Assembly: GCA_030248215.1 (NCBI GenBank)
Contig: JASANG010003304.1
Span: forward strand, 154,785 to 218,784
Direction of reading: 5' to 3'
DNA length: 64,000 nt
DNA from: Enoplolaimus lenunculus
Lineage: Eukaryota; Nematoda; Enoplea; Enoplida; Thoracostomopsidae
Shown here: positions 33,688 to 45,918 of the stretch, piece after piece
How the letters are laid out: each line of letters opens with the position of its first letter
Position numbering within the stretch: position 1 is the stretch's first letter
Notes under the pieces: model-generated
The model's input: only the letters and a program-made list of their open reading frames with translations
Database searches by the model: none
Told to the model about the DNA's origin: nothing
Made by a program: the position numbers and the translations under genes

Positions 33688-34764
33688 ATTGCTGCGGCGA
33701 GCACCGGCTTGCGTAGAAAGCCGCGATGATTTTTGTTTGTTACTGCAACCACCACCGCAGTGTTGAGTATTGTTGTTGTATAGCGTGTGAACGGTTAAAT
33801 CTGCAGCGATGCTTTTACCAATATTTTGCGCTATACGTCGTGATAGTTTTTCGGTTCCTTTTTACGGCAGTGGTTGTTGCCAACACTAGCTCCTATGTCT
33901 GTTTTTAATTGTGGTGATGGTTTATCGCATAATAATTGTTTTTGCAGCTGGGATGCAAAATGCACGTTTAGCTGAGGTGGCACCTCTTTGCCCCGTTGTT
34001 GTTTCACTTTCCCGACTAGCTGTGCTTTGCAAATGTCTGAAGCGTATTTGACCTTCCAAAAATTTGCACAAGTGGAACTTGCTTGTCACACTTTCGCAAA
34101 ATTTACCAAAATTTGACCTTTCAAAAAATTTGCACTTGTGCAAAAGTGTGCCATAACCCCCATTTTTCCTCTACTCTTAATATCCCTATGCTCTAACAAA
34201 GTGCCACAAGCAAGGTTCTAAATTAGAAACTTTTCAGTCGGTCTAATATTTTAGAATTAATAATCAAAATGTTCAAATGTGTACTGGAAAATGTCACGAA
34301 TGATTTTCCCAATATCATATTAATTTTAGTTTATGTGCTTACTGAGTATTATTTCATAAGCCGAGTTTTGTAAACTTAAACGTCACACATAAATTGTGGT
34401 TGAATTCACTTAAAATCATTAGTAACATGGTATTCTACGACTCGTACCTTGAAAATTCCAACTGCATGATCGTTTCCATCGTTCGCCTTACCGCGTCGTA
34501 GTTCAAAACTTTTAAATCTATCTTGGAAACCGTTAAAATCTTCACAGTTTTCAAGCTCAGCGTCGTATATCTAAACAATGCGTTTTCAACCATATATGCA
34601 GAGGGTGACAGTAGTATAATCATATTCCAAAGCCTAAGCCTAAGGTTAAGCCTGAGCCGACGCAAAAAAGTATTATTGAGTTTATTCAGTAAAGTTATTT
34701 CAGCTTCAAAAATGTAAAGTTTTCATAATATTTACGACAATCTTTTTAATTTTTTAAAAATAAG
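33688..34764. other. Gene-free stretch
   Basis: There is an inverted pair of AAAATTTGCAC-like sequences near 34060-34140 and a short telomere-like GCCTAAGCCTAAG run at 34631-34655. Short frames (33726-33908, 34523-34717) show no recognisable domain. Confidence 0.45.
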
Positions 34765-34833
34765 AGAAAACATTTGTTACCTTACCTGTACAATTATTTA
34801 CACTAGTGCGCGCGCTATTACGTGGATGACCCA
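34765..34833 (+). mobile_element. Solo TIR end, family A MITE
   Basis: TTTACACTAGTGCGCGCGCT, then ATTACGTGGATGACCCA, matches the right end of family A copy 2 and is followed by TAA. No matching left end was found. Confidence 0.5.
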
Positions 34834-34836
34834 TAA

Positions 34837-35420
34837 TCACGTTATTTAAACCACCTGGTAAAGCTTAATCAACATATCAAAAACCTGTAATAAACCACTT
34901 GGTAAACCTGTTAGCCAAGCCCTTTAGTTAGGTAAGACACCCCAACCCTTCATTACCAGTTAATTGTTTTCCGGTCGGTTGTTTACCGCACATTTGTTTA
35001 CCAGATTTTTACGGAAAAATGGAGTATCTGTTTGCCGTAAGAAACGAGGTGTCTCTAGTAACCCATTAAACAAAGTCAGCTGTTCACTTGAAGGTGGAGT
35101 CAGCTTTTTACCGTAAAAGCAGGCGTCTATAGTCACCCTTGAATCAAAGGCAACTTTTCACTGGATTGTCGAGTCAGCTGTCTACCGTGAAAAACAGGGT
35201 GTTTAAAGTAACCCATTAAGCAAAGTCAGTGGTTCACTGGAACACGGAGTGTCAGTTGTTTACCGTAAAAACAGGATGTCCACAGTCACACATTAATCAA
35301 AGTCAGTGGTTCACCGAAATTGGAGGGCCAATTGTTTACCATAAAAACGGGGTGACTACAATCACCCGTTAATCACATTCACCTGTTTTTCTGGAATGTG
35401 GAATTAGCTGTTACTCTTTA
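34837..35420 (+). repeat. Family D repeat with internal ~77-bp tandem units
   Basis: It begins with CACCTGGTAAA motifs and then has about five tandem units of 72-82 bp. Each unit carries TTTACCGTAAAAACAGG, then GTCACCCATTAATC, then TTCACTGG. A shorter inverted relative lies at 48815-49037. Confidence 0.65.
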
Positions 35421-35666
35421 TTGCGGCAGTACATTGGATGAATAAAAAGCATGAGAATCTCTCCGCATTTATCCGGATTTGGGACCGGCAAAAGCGACGT
35501 AATTAATGACAAAATGTTTATCGCCAAAATCAATATCAAATATAATGTACATGTTAATAACATGTTGTTTCGAAAAACAATCTCTTTATATACAACATCC
35601 AAATTTCATATGGGCACCTTGCCATAGCAATTTTAATTTACACGCTTCACACGGCATATTATTATA

Positions 35667-35854
35667 TGGATCATCCAAGTAATGTCAGTTCCAAGTTACC
35701 GCTGGTTCAGCTTGCACATAAAATGTCCGCACCATTTAGTTTTCCGCGGACACTATAGAGTACGGCGACAACTATGTACGGATATAATCGTTAGCTAGCT
35801 ACCGTGTCCGGGCATAGTTCTCATTTTTGCCGAAATATCCCCATAGTTAAAAGC
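35667..35854 (+). mobile_element. Possible left end of a family A element, truncated
   Basis: TGGATCATCCAAGTAATGTC resembles the family A left end. The partner end is missing, and the sequence runs into a family B element at 35858. Confidence 0.3.
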
Positions 35855-35857
35855 TAA

Positions 35858-36270
35858 TGCGGGGTTTACGTTATAACTGAGGCATCCTGGAACATGCTTT
35901 GTTCCTATGACTATAGCTGGTAACATTTTGTCTGACCGTTTATCCGCTATCAGATTAAAAAAATTGAATTGTCTGCTATCCTACTGTGATATCTAATACT
36001 TGTACTGTAATATCATATGATATTCCAAATATTGTCTGTGAGTATCATATGATATGTTTGAAAATAAATGTCTGCAATGTTGTGGTAAACTAGTTTGGGT
36101 GTCCTGTAGAATGTCATATGATACTAAAATTTGAAATTTGAATGATTTGTACTTAGGAATATATTTTGGGAAAAATTCAGCGAGAAACAGAAACGTAGAA
36201 GCTAATTCAACTTTCGAAATCATTTAATGCTGCATTATATGACATTTATGCTATTTTATTAGCGCGCACA
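35858..36270 (+). mobile_element. Family B TIR element, copy 3, right half missing
   Basis: It starts TGCGGGGTTTACGTTATAAC after TAA and parallels copy 1 over its left 400 bp, including ATATCATATGATAT motifs. It stops where LTR sequence of the Gypsy element begins. Its right half is not found on the other side of that element, so this is not a simple insertion of the Gypsy element into it. Confidence 0.7.
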
Positions 36271-36271
36271 T

Positions 36272-36377
36272 AGCACAAAAGTTCTCGGATTGTCTTTGCG
36301 CTGTTTTCCCCATACTATAACCCCAATTTCTGTACACACCAACACAAATACACATTTAAATTCATACAAATCCGACA
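36272..36377 (+). repeat. 5' LTR remnant
   Basis: It matches the last ~105 bp of the 3' LTR (both end in CTGACA or CCGACA) and is directly joined to family B copy 3 on its left. Confidence 0.75.
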
Positions 36378-36392
36378 TGGTGACCACGATGG
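36378..36392 (+). other. Primer-binding site of the Gypsy element
   Basis: TGGTGACCACGATGG begins at the base after the LTR end and starts with TGG, as expected for a tRNA primer match. The tRNA is not identified. Confidence 0.5.
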
Positions 36393-36419
36393 TCTCCAGT
36401 ACAAAATTTAAACTCCCTC

Positions 36420-37860
36420 AATGGACCCCAAAAATTTTGATAGCACACAAAATAAAAATACAATTCCCCCTTCCCAAATATTAACACGTAGACAAACAAA
36501 ACTACAATTAGTCCCACATACACAACAAAACACAATGGATTCGCTTGTTAGCGAGACGTCGTTATTAGACGACGAATTACCAGCAACTAGTGTTACTTGC
36601 GAAAATATTGAGCATGATAATTCCTTGACGCACTTCAAACCCATAGGAAAAGGCAAGACACTTGCCAGAACACCGCCCAGAATACAAACAGGGCGAGACA
36701 CAACACAATCCCAACCCCCTACAATAGTGCCAAAGGGAATTGATCAGGATACAATGTTAAAACTAGTAGACACAATAGTCACAAATAAGAACGTGGCGGT
36801 TGATAAAAAACCAATGCCATGAGAACTAAACATAAACACTCTTAGCGAAAAAACACAAAACACTTTATTGGAAACAGAAACAAAAGCCGCATATGCGGCA
36901 GAAACACATTTGCCGCGAAACTGCGAGATGCTACAATTAACAGACATAAAAAATATAATAGACACAGAAATACAAAAGTTGGTTACGTGTAGTATCCGAA
37001 ACCGACTACAATTAGCGGTAACATGGTTACCAGAAACACAGACAAACACGGATAATTTTCCGGATATGAATCTGCAAAGTGCTAAACAGCAAAACACTGT
37101 TGGGCATATAACAGCGCAACAGCAGAATACAGAAACGGGTAATACCCCAGTTCAGCAGTGGTTACAGCAACAGTTAGTAACAGCAAAGCTGTTGGAAAAA
37201 TTACTACCAGCTGAACAGTTAGAATATTTAAATATTCACAACGCAAGAAAAGCAAAGCACAAGAATACGCTGCAAAGTTCAGCGAGAGAAACACCAGAAC
37301 AACAACATCCACCAGGTAATTTATTGCAATCAGGTCCGCAGGCAACACAGCCTGCGGAGATTGTAGTGAAATTTGCTAACAGAATTCCAACAGTTCCCAC
37401 ATATGATGGGACTTTGGATTTTTACACCTTTTACAAAAAATTCGAAAGAATTTTTAAGAACAGCAGAAATTACACACAACGAAATTACGTTGTTTTAAAA
37501 CTAGTATGTACGGAATAGCAGAAAAATTCCTAGATCTTAAAGAAGAAAATGTCGAATATACCACAGAAAATTACAACATTATGATAGGGAAATTTCAGGA
37601 ACGGCTCGGTGAATCAACCGATCTTAGTACTAGAATGGCTACATTCCAAAAAATTAAACAAACGGAAAGCGTAAGCGATTACGCTGATGAATTACAATCT
37701 TATTGGATCCGACATTTGGAAAAGAATTTTACAAACACGGCAGAAGCACAAGAGCTTCTTTGCCAGACCTTTATGAATAACGCAATAACACCTATTAAGA
37801 GTAACCTACAATTAGGAATTGTGGAATCGTTTGAACAACTACGATTCCGGCCTTAAAATT
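36420..37860 (+). pseudogene. Gag-like region of the fossil Gypsy element
   Basis: Gln/Thr-rich N-terminal sequence is followed by a helical, capsid-like part around 37380-37850 with a phrase like SVSDYADELQ, common in Gypsy capsids. It is followed by the zinc knuckles. Broken. Confidence 0.6.
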
Positions 37861-38064
37861 ATAAAAGCAATTACAATTAGAAGGAGTTACACAAGAAAAT
37901 GGAAATAATTCTTCCAGAAAAGGAAAAAATCAGAACACAAAAGGAACACAAATGTCTACTGATACAAAAATTAGTAGCAATCAAAGACAGTTACAAAATA
38001 ACAAACAAATACGTTTGTCCGAAAAACAGTGGCACAATTAGTTCAGCTAAAAGCAGCTGGTGCA

Positions 38065-38290
38065 TGTTACAGATGCACACAAAAAGGCCATTTAGCCAAA
38101 GATTGCCCGTTAAAATCAACGGACAACTCGGGGACACTAAATAAAAATCAAAATAACCAACCGAAAGCCAAGGAGCAAGCACCATGCTCATATTGTGGCA
38201 GAAATAATCATAACGAGAACGATTGTTTCTCTAATCCTGCAAATAAATGCAGTTTTTGCGGGTGGGCAAATCATAAGTCGAAAGAATGTT
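38065..38290 (+). pseudogene. Three nucleocapsid zinc knuckles
   Basis: CYRCTQKGHLAKDC, CSYCGRNNHNENDC and CSFCGWANHKSKEC follow one another, each fitting CX2CX4HX4C. They bind element RNA in Gag of this family. Three knuckles in a row is more than the usual one or two. Confidence 0.85.
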
Positions 38291-38519
38291 ACCGCAACCT
38301 AGCGCGTAATAATAAAGAATCAACACCAAAACAAAATGCCGTAGCTAGTAACATAGCAACAAATAACCAGGAAAAGGTACCGATCGAGATGTCGGTACCG
38401 AAAGAAACACAACAAAGCATCGAAACATATACTTGCCGAATTAGGGAAGCAGCAGAAACATCGGTGTCATACATTGCTAATATTCCGATATATTCTACCT
38501 TATCGGAATACTCCAAACC

Positions 38520-38860
38520 CACACGGTTACACATAGAAACTAGAATAGCAGACTACATTATAACAGCAATGCTAGACACAGGAGCTGGTGTCTGCTTAAT
38601 GCATAAAGAAGTATATGAATTATACTTTAAACAACTTCCATTAAAGGAAGACATCAAAATCAAATGTAAATCTTTTGACAATAGATTAACGGAAAAAACA
38701 TTCGGTTACATTGAAACAAATATAGAAATTGCTGGAATAAGCAAAAGAGTCAAAATACATATAGCCCCAAAAATGCAATTGGGGTTAATATCCGGAGATG
38801 ATATCTTAAACACATTCGGATTGGTGCTAGACTATGCACAACAATCCGTAGTCATCGAAG
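38520..38860 (+). pseudogene. Retroviral-type aspartic protease domain
   Basis: The active-site sequence AMLDTGAGVCLM is present, and a later hydrophobic strand leads to LISGDDILNTFG, matching the ILGxD-type element of Gypsy proteases. Confidence 0.75.
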
Positions 38861-39649
38861 GAAACCGCATTCTTCATGGAAATTACATCATAAAATAGAA
38901 AATAACAAAAGAGAGGACAAATATACGGGGAATCCATTTCCACGTATAATTTTGAAAAGACCGTCGCCAGACACAGCGAACGAAATACCTGATAAAAAAG
39001 AGAAGGCGGAAACAAAAATGAGACGCCTGAACAATTCGAGTGCAATGAAGCCTCAATATGCAAGATAAAAGCGGACACAACAATACAACCATGCAGGACA
39101 ATGACAGTGCATTGTTAGATAGATAACACTAATACCTCTAACAAAGAGGTAGTAGTAAAACCAACGCCAGTTGATGACCAGATATTAATGCCGCACACTT
39201 TAGTGCGGGTATCGGAGGTAAATATAATTCATTCCGATTACTAATCTAAATGATAAACCGCTGAGTATAAGCGCTAATAAAAGTTTGGCAACGGTAATGC
39301 AACCGTTGCAAATAGAACAAATCTTAACGCAAGAAGAAATAACAAATAACGTGGAAGAAATAGAAAAGGAAACAGAAAACAACAGCAACACTAACGTGGA
39401 AACTATAAACACAGTAGTTACGTCACGAGAACACAGTGAATCGCAACAACTTAAAAATTTTACTGAATAGTTGATAGAACATTCAAACCATTTCGAAAAT
39501 GAAATACTCCGTGAGGGAGTACAATTAGATGAAAAAGAATTAGATGAGAAACAAATAAAATTTTTGAAAACATTATTACACTTAAACAATGACATTTTTG
39601 GTCAGGAACACAAAAAATGGGAACAACAGGAGTAGTAAAACATACAATT

Positions 39650-40430
39650 GAAGTTAGCACAGATAAGCCGATCCAACAAAAGGTTAAACGAGCGGCTTGT
39701 GGAAGAAGAGTGGAAATGTCGAAATGCATAAAGCAAATGCTGGAAGATGGCATAATTGAACTATCTAGAAGCCCGTGGGCTTCTCCAGTAGTGCTAATTA
39801 AAAAGAAAGATGGAAGGTGGAGGTTCTGCGTTGACTACAGACAGATCAACGAGGTAACGAAAAAAGATAGTTTTCCGTTACCACGCATGGATGAAACAAT
39901 CGATGCGCTAAGAGCATCTAAATATTTGACAACAATCAATCTCCAGTCAGGATACTGGCAAATACAAATGCATGACGCTGATATTGAAAAAACGGCGTTC
40001 ATTTCACATGAAGGCTTATTCGAGTTTAAAATACTGCCGTTTGGTTTAACAAACGCGCCTGCAACATTCCAAAGAATGATGCAGATGGTGTTTGCAGGCT
40101 TATTAATGGAAACCTTTTATGCTATCTAGATGACATAATAATATAATCAAAAACATTCATAGAACACATGTTTGATTTAGAGCGTGTGTTCGAACGCTTA
40201 AGAGAAGCTGGCCTAACAGTAAAAGGCAAAAAGTGTACTTTCGCTAAACGCAAGGTACACTTTCTAGAACACGTAGTGTCAAATGGTGGAATAAGTCCAG
40301 ATCAGGAGAAAATAAATAAGGTTAAAAATTGTCGAACACCCAAAACAATAACGGAATTACGTTCATTTTTGGGGTTAACAGGCTATTACAGACAATTCGT
40401 CAAAAACTACGGAATAGTAGCACATCCCTA
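39650..40430 (+). pseudogene. Reverse transcriptase domain
   Basis: Motifs SPWASPVVLIKKKDG, RFCVDYRQIN, LQSGYWQI and LPFGLTNAPATFQRMM are clear, followed by a thumb-like part with FLGLTGYYRQFV. Broken. Confidence 0.9.
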
Positions 40431-40499
40431 TATCTAATTACACAGGGTAATAAAAAAGGAAAGAACATACAAGACCAACGGTCTAAAGATTGCCAGAAA

Positions 40500-40945
40500 T
40501 CATATGAAAAATTAAAACAGCTGCTCACACAAGCACCTGTTTTAGCCTACCCGGATCACACAAAACCATTTATCCTAGATACAGATGCAAGTCAAAACGG
40601 AGTAGGATTCGTTTTGACACAAAAAGGATCAGACGATCTAGAACACGTCATACATTTTGGTAGTCACAGATTCTCGCGAACAGAGGCGCGATATGCAATA
40701 ACAGAAAAGGAATGCCTTGCAATAGTTAAAGCATTCAGAAAATGTAGCCCATATTTGTTAGGAACACATACACTAGTTAGAACGGATCATGCTCCGTTAA
40801 CACAAATTTTAAATAAAGTAAGACCAATAGAAACGTTAACACTAAGATTATTGCAATTTTCATTAAAATTACCAGAATTTGATTTCACTGTACAATATAA
40901 GCCTGGTCGAAAGAATCAAAACGCCGATGCTTTATCCAGACCTCC
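40500..40945 (+). pseudogene. RNase H domain
   Basis: ILDTDASQNGVGFVL, then ITEKECLAIV, then VRTDHAPL and NADALSRPP are the standard Gypsy RNase H landmarks. Confidence 0.85.
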
Positions 40946-41379
40946 AATATTGGAGGACGAAGAAGAGCAAACAGATGCTCTTCCCCAACAAGTATTAGAT
41001 AAAGTAACAAAAAGAGAACAAAAAATATGAGGGCGTTAGAAAACTAAACAATAGAACGAGTCACAATTAACACAGTAACGGAGGATACCGAAGAAGAAAA
41101 ATCAAATGAAGAGTATTATTTCAAAATTGAAACTCCATGGGAGTATAAACATTGAAAAACGCACAACTAGAACTTGAAAAGACTGGTGCAATGATACAAC
41201 ATTTGTTGCATGACATCCAACCCGAAACAGAGGAGTTACTGCGCTGGGTACATAATAATGAACATAAATGTATAATGTACAATAATATATTATACATTAT
41301 ACAAAGAAAAAGAACGCCGCAGCGTTTTGAAAAATCAAAATTTCAAATATTTGTACCAAAAATATTTCGGGATGTATTG

Positions 41380-42140
41380 CTAGAACAAGCACATACATCT
41401 AAATACGGAGGGCACCTATCATTTGATAAAGTGATAGAAAAATTAAAGCGGAAGTTTTATTGGCCGACAATGTCAAAAGACATTCAAGAATATATAGATA
41501 ACTGCATACCATGTATCGGAAAAATCCATTGGATCTAATTAAGGCAATTCAGCCTTTCCATATGATGGCAGTGGACGTCATTGGACCACTGCCAGAAACA
41601 ACAGCTGGTAACAAATATATAATTTGTTTCATGGACTACTACACCAAGTGGCCTGAAGCATTTCCAACTGCGGATCAAACTGCAAAGACCATAACAAAAC
41701 TAATTTGTGACAATATAATCACAAGACATGGAGTCCCTCGGATAATATTATCTGATCAAGGACCCGCATTTATTTCCGAATTATATAAGACGGAAATGGC
41801 AGCCGTGGGTACCAGAACAGTATATAGTACCCCATACCACCACAAAGCAAATGGGTTGGTGGAACGCTGGAATCAGACATTACAAAAAATGTTGAAACCA
41901 GTAACAGAGCTTGATTCTAAAAATTTTGACAATTATATAGAACCGTTGCTCTTAGCATATAGAACGACGGTACATGCAACAACAAAACAAACACCTTTTT
42001 TCCTGGTTCATGGTCGAGATCCCGATCTACCAGGGGAAAATGTATTAATAACAATAACAAAACAAAGAAATCCGGCAAATTACGCCGAATCTAACATCCA
42101 AACAAATAGCACTGTCCCAAACAAAATACAAAAATTATTA
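41380..42140 (+). pseudogene. Integrase (zinc and core domains)
   Basis: The N-terminal part has GGHLSFDKVIEKL, KFYWPTM and CIPC. The core has VDVIGPLPETTAGNKYI, ILSDQGPAFISELY and HHKANGLVERWNQTL, containing the D, D and E landmarks of retroviral-type integrases. Confidence 0.85.
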
Positions 42141-42429
42141 TGATAAAAGAACAAAAAGTAGAAATTTTAATATGGGAGAAATTGTTCTCATGAAAAAACG
42201 TGAGAGACTAGACCCAAAGCGCATAGGAAACAAATTCCACCCCGAATTTGAAAAGCTATACAGAATAAAAGCGATAGACGGGCCAAATCTGAAATTACAG
42301 TATTTGAGTTCGGCAACAAGAATAGAAACTTGGTATAACCAAGTATTAGTAAAATATTTTGGAGGTACGCAAGATTATCTAGCGTACGAAAATAAACTCC
42401 ATGCCGCTTGGAGAGAAGAAGAAGCACAA

Positions 42430-42545
42430 CATGAGCTATGTGCAAAATGCCAAGGAAGTTACGCAGACAACGTAGCTAGTGGTCTCGAAATAGACTGGAT
42501 CGAATGTGATCTCTGTCTACAATGGTTATTATCCAGATTGTTTAA
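42430..42545 (+). pseudogene. PHD-like zinc finger after integrase
   Basis: CAKCQGSYADN is followed by WIECDLCLQWL. The pattern C-x2-C ... W-[IV]-x-C-D-x-C-x2-W is characteristic of PHD fingers, which read histone H3 tails. It follows the integrase C-terminal region, where chromoviruses carry a chromodomain. Broken with the rest of the element. Confidence 0.6.
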
Positions 42546-42559
42546 AAACAATATATGAA

Positions 42560-43024
42560 AATTCAAAATTATATTTCTGCCCTAAGGAAAGAATTATAAA
42601 AACAACACGAGAAGTGAGTTTGTTTCTCAATTCTTAAGGAGGCAAATAGGGAACGGCTAAACATGCTATTCCAATGCCAGACACACCAAGAGAGTGCTAA
42701 CATAGGCGTCATCTACAAGAAGACCGGCGACACAGTCAGTCACAAGAGAAGGTACCCAGAAGAAAAACGTCAACAGCTAGAATGTCCCGGACAACGACAA
42801 AGTCGCCAAATACAAGACATCCAGAATATCCGGGAAGAAGATTTTTCAAAGGAAGAAAAACATTCCGAGGCAACAAATATCAAAGGCGATATCAATCACA
42901 ATGGATTTGATATAAAATAATTATAACAAAACAGTGGTTGTGAATTATCTGTGCCATGGCCAGAATTATAAATATTATCTAAATTTTACAACACCTAGGG
43001 TCGGCGTTTGGTAAAGCGGGGGGA
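42560..43024 (+). other. 3' untranslated part with polypurine tract
   Basis: It contains a charged frame (42663-42920) of uncertain meaning and ends in AAAGCGGGGGGA immediately before the LTR, a good polypurine tract. Confidence 0.5.
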
Positions 43025-43742
43025 TGTGGGGGCGTAGTCACGTGTGTTATGTTGTTATATTATTATGTATTTATAGTGGTGATGACGAAATAGTCATCAC
43101 CACGAATTTTATTATGTTGCTGTTTCTGTTGTATTTATTACAACAGTTTGGAGGCGACAATTTTACTTACCCGTCGTCTAATTTATGCAAATTAGGCGGA
43201 GGTAGCCTGGCTTCCAAAATATATTATTATCATTCTGAAATTTTGTTTACAAGGATCGGCAGCGAATTTCATAAGTTTTCGATTGTTGTTAAACTGGTTT
43301 TTGCATATTCATTGGTACTTTATTTTGTTTGGCTTATAATGCGTCTTACATTTTTCCGTACGGACGACGGAGTCGGCTGAACGTAAGTACCAGTTACTTC
43401 TGGATTTAATTTAAAGTTCCCCAGGCTTTAAGCTAGTGGAATAGTGGTTAGCGCTGGTGCTGCGGGTTAGATATTAAGCATTGCGCGTTTCGCGGCGCGC
43501 AGACTCGCCTTTGGGCAACACAGTTATTTAAGTTCCGTAGCGCGTAAATAATGTTTACTCCCCGTGTCGTTGTTGCGAGCGAGTAAGGGAGCACACACTT
43601 GCAATAACTGCCGGAGATCACGACCGTAGCCTTTGCAGCACAAACGGTCTCGGACTGCCTTTGCGCTGTTTTCCCCATACTATAACCCCAATTTCTGTAC
43701 AAACCCACACAAATACACATTTAAATTCATACAAATCTGACA
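43025..43742 (+). repeat. 3' LTR of the fossil Gypsy element (718 bp)
   Basis: It begins TGTGGGGGCGTAG after the purine tract and ends TCTGACA. The last ~105 bp match the 5' remnant. Short open frames inside (for example 43024-43380) are not considered genes. Confidence 0.7.
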
Positions 43743-44482
43743 TGAACAATTGTTTATTTGGTTTTATTTTCTACATTTTGTCCCAACTCCCATCGGGCGG
43801 TGTCAAAACAGTTGAAGTAACTAATGTAGTGGCATTATTAAAAACAAATTTCAAATTAAATTTGAGCTTGTTTTATTATTAATGAAAAAACAAATTACAC
43901 TTTTGTTATAAACCTGAGTGGCACAGCGGTATGAAACTACGTCTAGTCACCGGTACACGTTAAATATTTATAACAGGGTAGGCGATTATCACAGGCTGTA
44001 AAATCTTCGACGTGACTTGGAATAAAAACAATGATTGATGTTATATGTAAGTTATAAAATTAACTGCGAGTTTTCAACACCTATTCTTGCACAAAGCGTA
44101 TAAGTACCAATGTGTGACTAACAAAAGCTTAAACTGGGATGGAGTAGTATACCCCACCCATGAGGCGATACCTTTTACTCAATTGATTGAAGTTTTCTGC
44201 GATGCCACACTTTCAAATACAGTCTGCGATGATACATTCTTGTTTAACATAAGTGAAAACGTGTTAGATTTATTGAATTTGCCATAAATTTTTGCTTACC
44301 TTGATGTTCAAATGACTACCGAACAAAGAAAACAGTGTTTATAAGGCTGTCTATACGATCCTAATACACCTTGTGGTTTTAATGACCCGACAGGTGCAAA
44401 CATAGCATGAACAAATAGAAGTGGCTATATTACAGCATCGTAAAAGCAGGAGCTTTTTTATGTTGTAATTGATGCCTACTTA
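43743..44482. other. Gene-free stretch
   Basis: AT-rich sequence. The frame at 44087-44287 has no recognisable domain. No repeat seen. Confidence 0.4.
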
Positions 44483-45041
44483 TGCGGAGTTCACGTTATA
44501 ACTGAAGCAGTGGTCACGTTTTGTCACATGTTGATTTGACGACGCACAAAGTTTGAATGTCAAGTGATATTGCTACACAAAGCACGGGTACACAGGTTAT
44601 CTCAACATACAAGACGGAATTGGAATATATATCATATGACGTTCCACTATACAGTTTAAGTGTATAATATGATATTCCATTATGTAGTTTTAAACGTATA
44701 ATATGTTGGTATTTTCGCGCAAAATTTAAATTTCAGACTATATTATTAGTTGCCGTTTACATTGTCTCGTAATATCCTATGATACTAACGACACACGTCT
44801 GTTAGTATCGTATGACATTTCGCCATACGCAAACCTAGTTATGTAACTGACTTAGTAGGCATTTTTAAAATGCTCATATCATATTGACAGACGATGTAGG
44901 GAATAGCACATGATATTCAAAAACAAAACGGAATCGATACATGACGTTAGCGGACAACTAACATCGCAGACAAAATGTTACTCAATATGTAAAATGTGAG
45001 AAAACGTAACTGAGCTGCCCCTTTATGACGTGAACCCCGCA
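44483..45041 (+). mobile_element. Family B TIR element, copy 4, 559 bp
   Basis: The left end is TGCGGAGTTCACGTTATAAC and the inverted right end is TGCGGGGTTCACGTCATAAA. Flanks are TTA and TAA. The interior has degenerate ATATCATATGATAT motifs (for example near 44630 and 44885). No gene. Confidence 0.7.
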
Positions 45042-45044
45042 TAA

Positions 45045-45918
45045 ATTATCTTTACTTTATATGAATAGTTTTACACTTTACTGTAACTGTATTTAATAAT
45101 GTCTCAAAATTTGTTTTGACCAGGACAGGATTCAGAAGTGGTACTGGATGTCTTATTTATTGTGTTGATTTAAGCCAAGAACATAGCAGTAGCTGTAATT
45201 AATTGAGCAGCCCCGTAAACGAACAAGTACGGTTGGAAATAGATTTTCCCAAACAATTGACAAACGCAATTCTTGTTTTGGTAATGGGTGAATTCCGTTC
45301 TGAGTTGCAATTAAATGTATATCGAGAAGTAGCATGGAACAGAAACCTTTAAAATGATATCGGAAAATTTAAGCAAAATGAAAAACAAAAATGATTTGTT
45401 AGTTTGAGCATTATTGGTTTTTGCAATCTTGTGTAAAACGTTTGCATTAATGTTTGTTCGATAATTGTTTTCGTAACTGCATAAAACGTTATAATAGGCA
45501 ATCAGAAATGAAAACTACTCTCAGCTATGGTATATGTAACATTTGACTTACTGGAGGTGAAAAAATTAATATAAATATTTGAAAGAGAAATTAAAAATAA
45601 AACATTGCAGCTTGTGCGGATCTTGTAACGAACCAGTGAATAAAAGAAGAAATTATTTTGAAAAAGTAAAGTGGATAATCTTTTCTAAAATTGCGCTATA
45701 ATTGGTGATTTGATTGATTGGCCGTCTCATTATGAAAATCAGCTACAAGGTTATGTGCGAAAATGCGCGGCAATGATTAATAGTGAAGAACAATTGACTA
45801 CTGCTGTATTATTGTTTGAACATGCAATGTATATATTGTTTTTAAAATATCCATTGTTTCATGCAATGAATAAAACTGAAATTGTAAATTTGTTCAAATA
45901 AAAACTTCAAACACGTAA
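45045..45918. other. Gene-free AT-rich stretch with one doubtful exon
   Basis: The frame at 45710-45901 encodes 63 residues with a helical, hydrophobic middle and ends at an overlapping AATAAA. No family is recognised and no convincing splice acceptor was found, so no gene is called. Confidence 0.3.

Larger units (their letters stand above)
36272..43742 (+). mobile_element. Broken Gypsy-class LTR retrotransposon (fossil)
   Basis: Domain order is gag-like region, three zinc knuckles, aspartic protease, RT, RNase H, integrase, PHD-like finger, then the 3' LTR. Only about 106 bp of the 5' LTR remains. Over that stretch the LTRs differ at about 7 positions, so it is clearly older than the giant-LTR element. 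It is broken, with roughly ten interruptions. The protease-RT order and integrase after RNase H place it in Ty3/Gypsy. Confidence 0.9.

Noticed and set aside
43433-43480. tRNA A-box-like sequence (TAGTGGTTAGCGC) in the 3' LTR of the fossil Gypsy element
   Set aside because: No B-box or acceptor pairing follows at the right distance.
43911-43965. tRNA A-box-like GGCACAGCGGTATGA
   Set aside because: No convincing B-box or cloverleaf; single weak motif.
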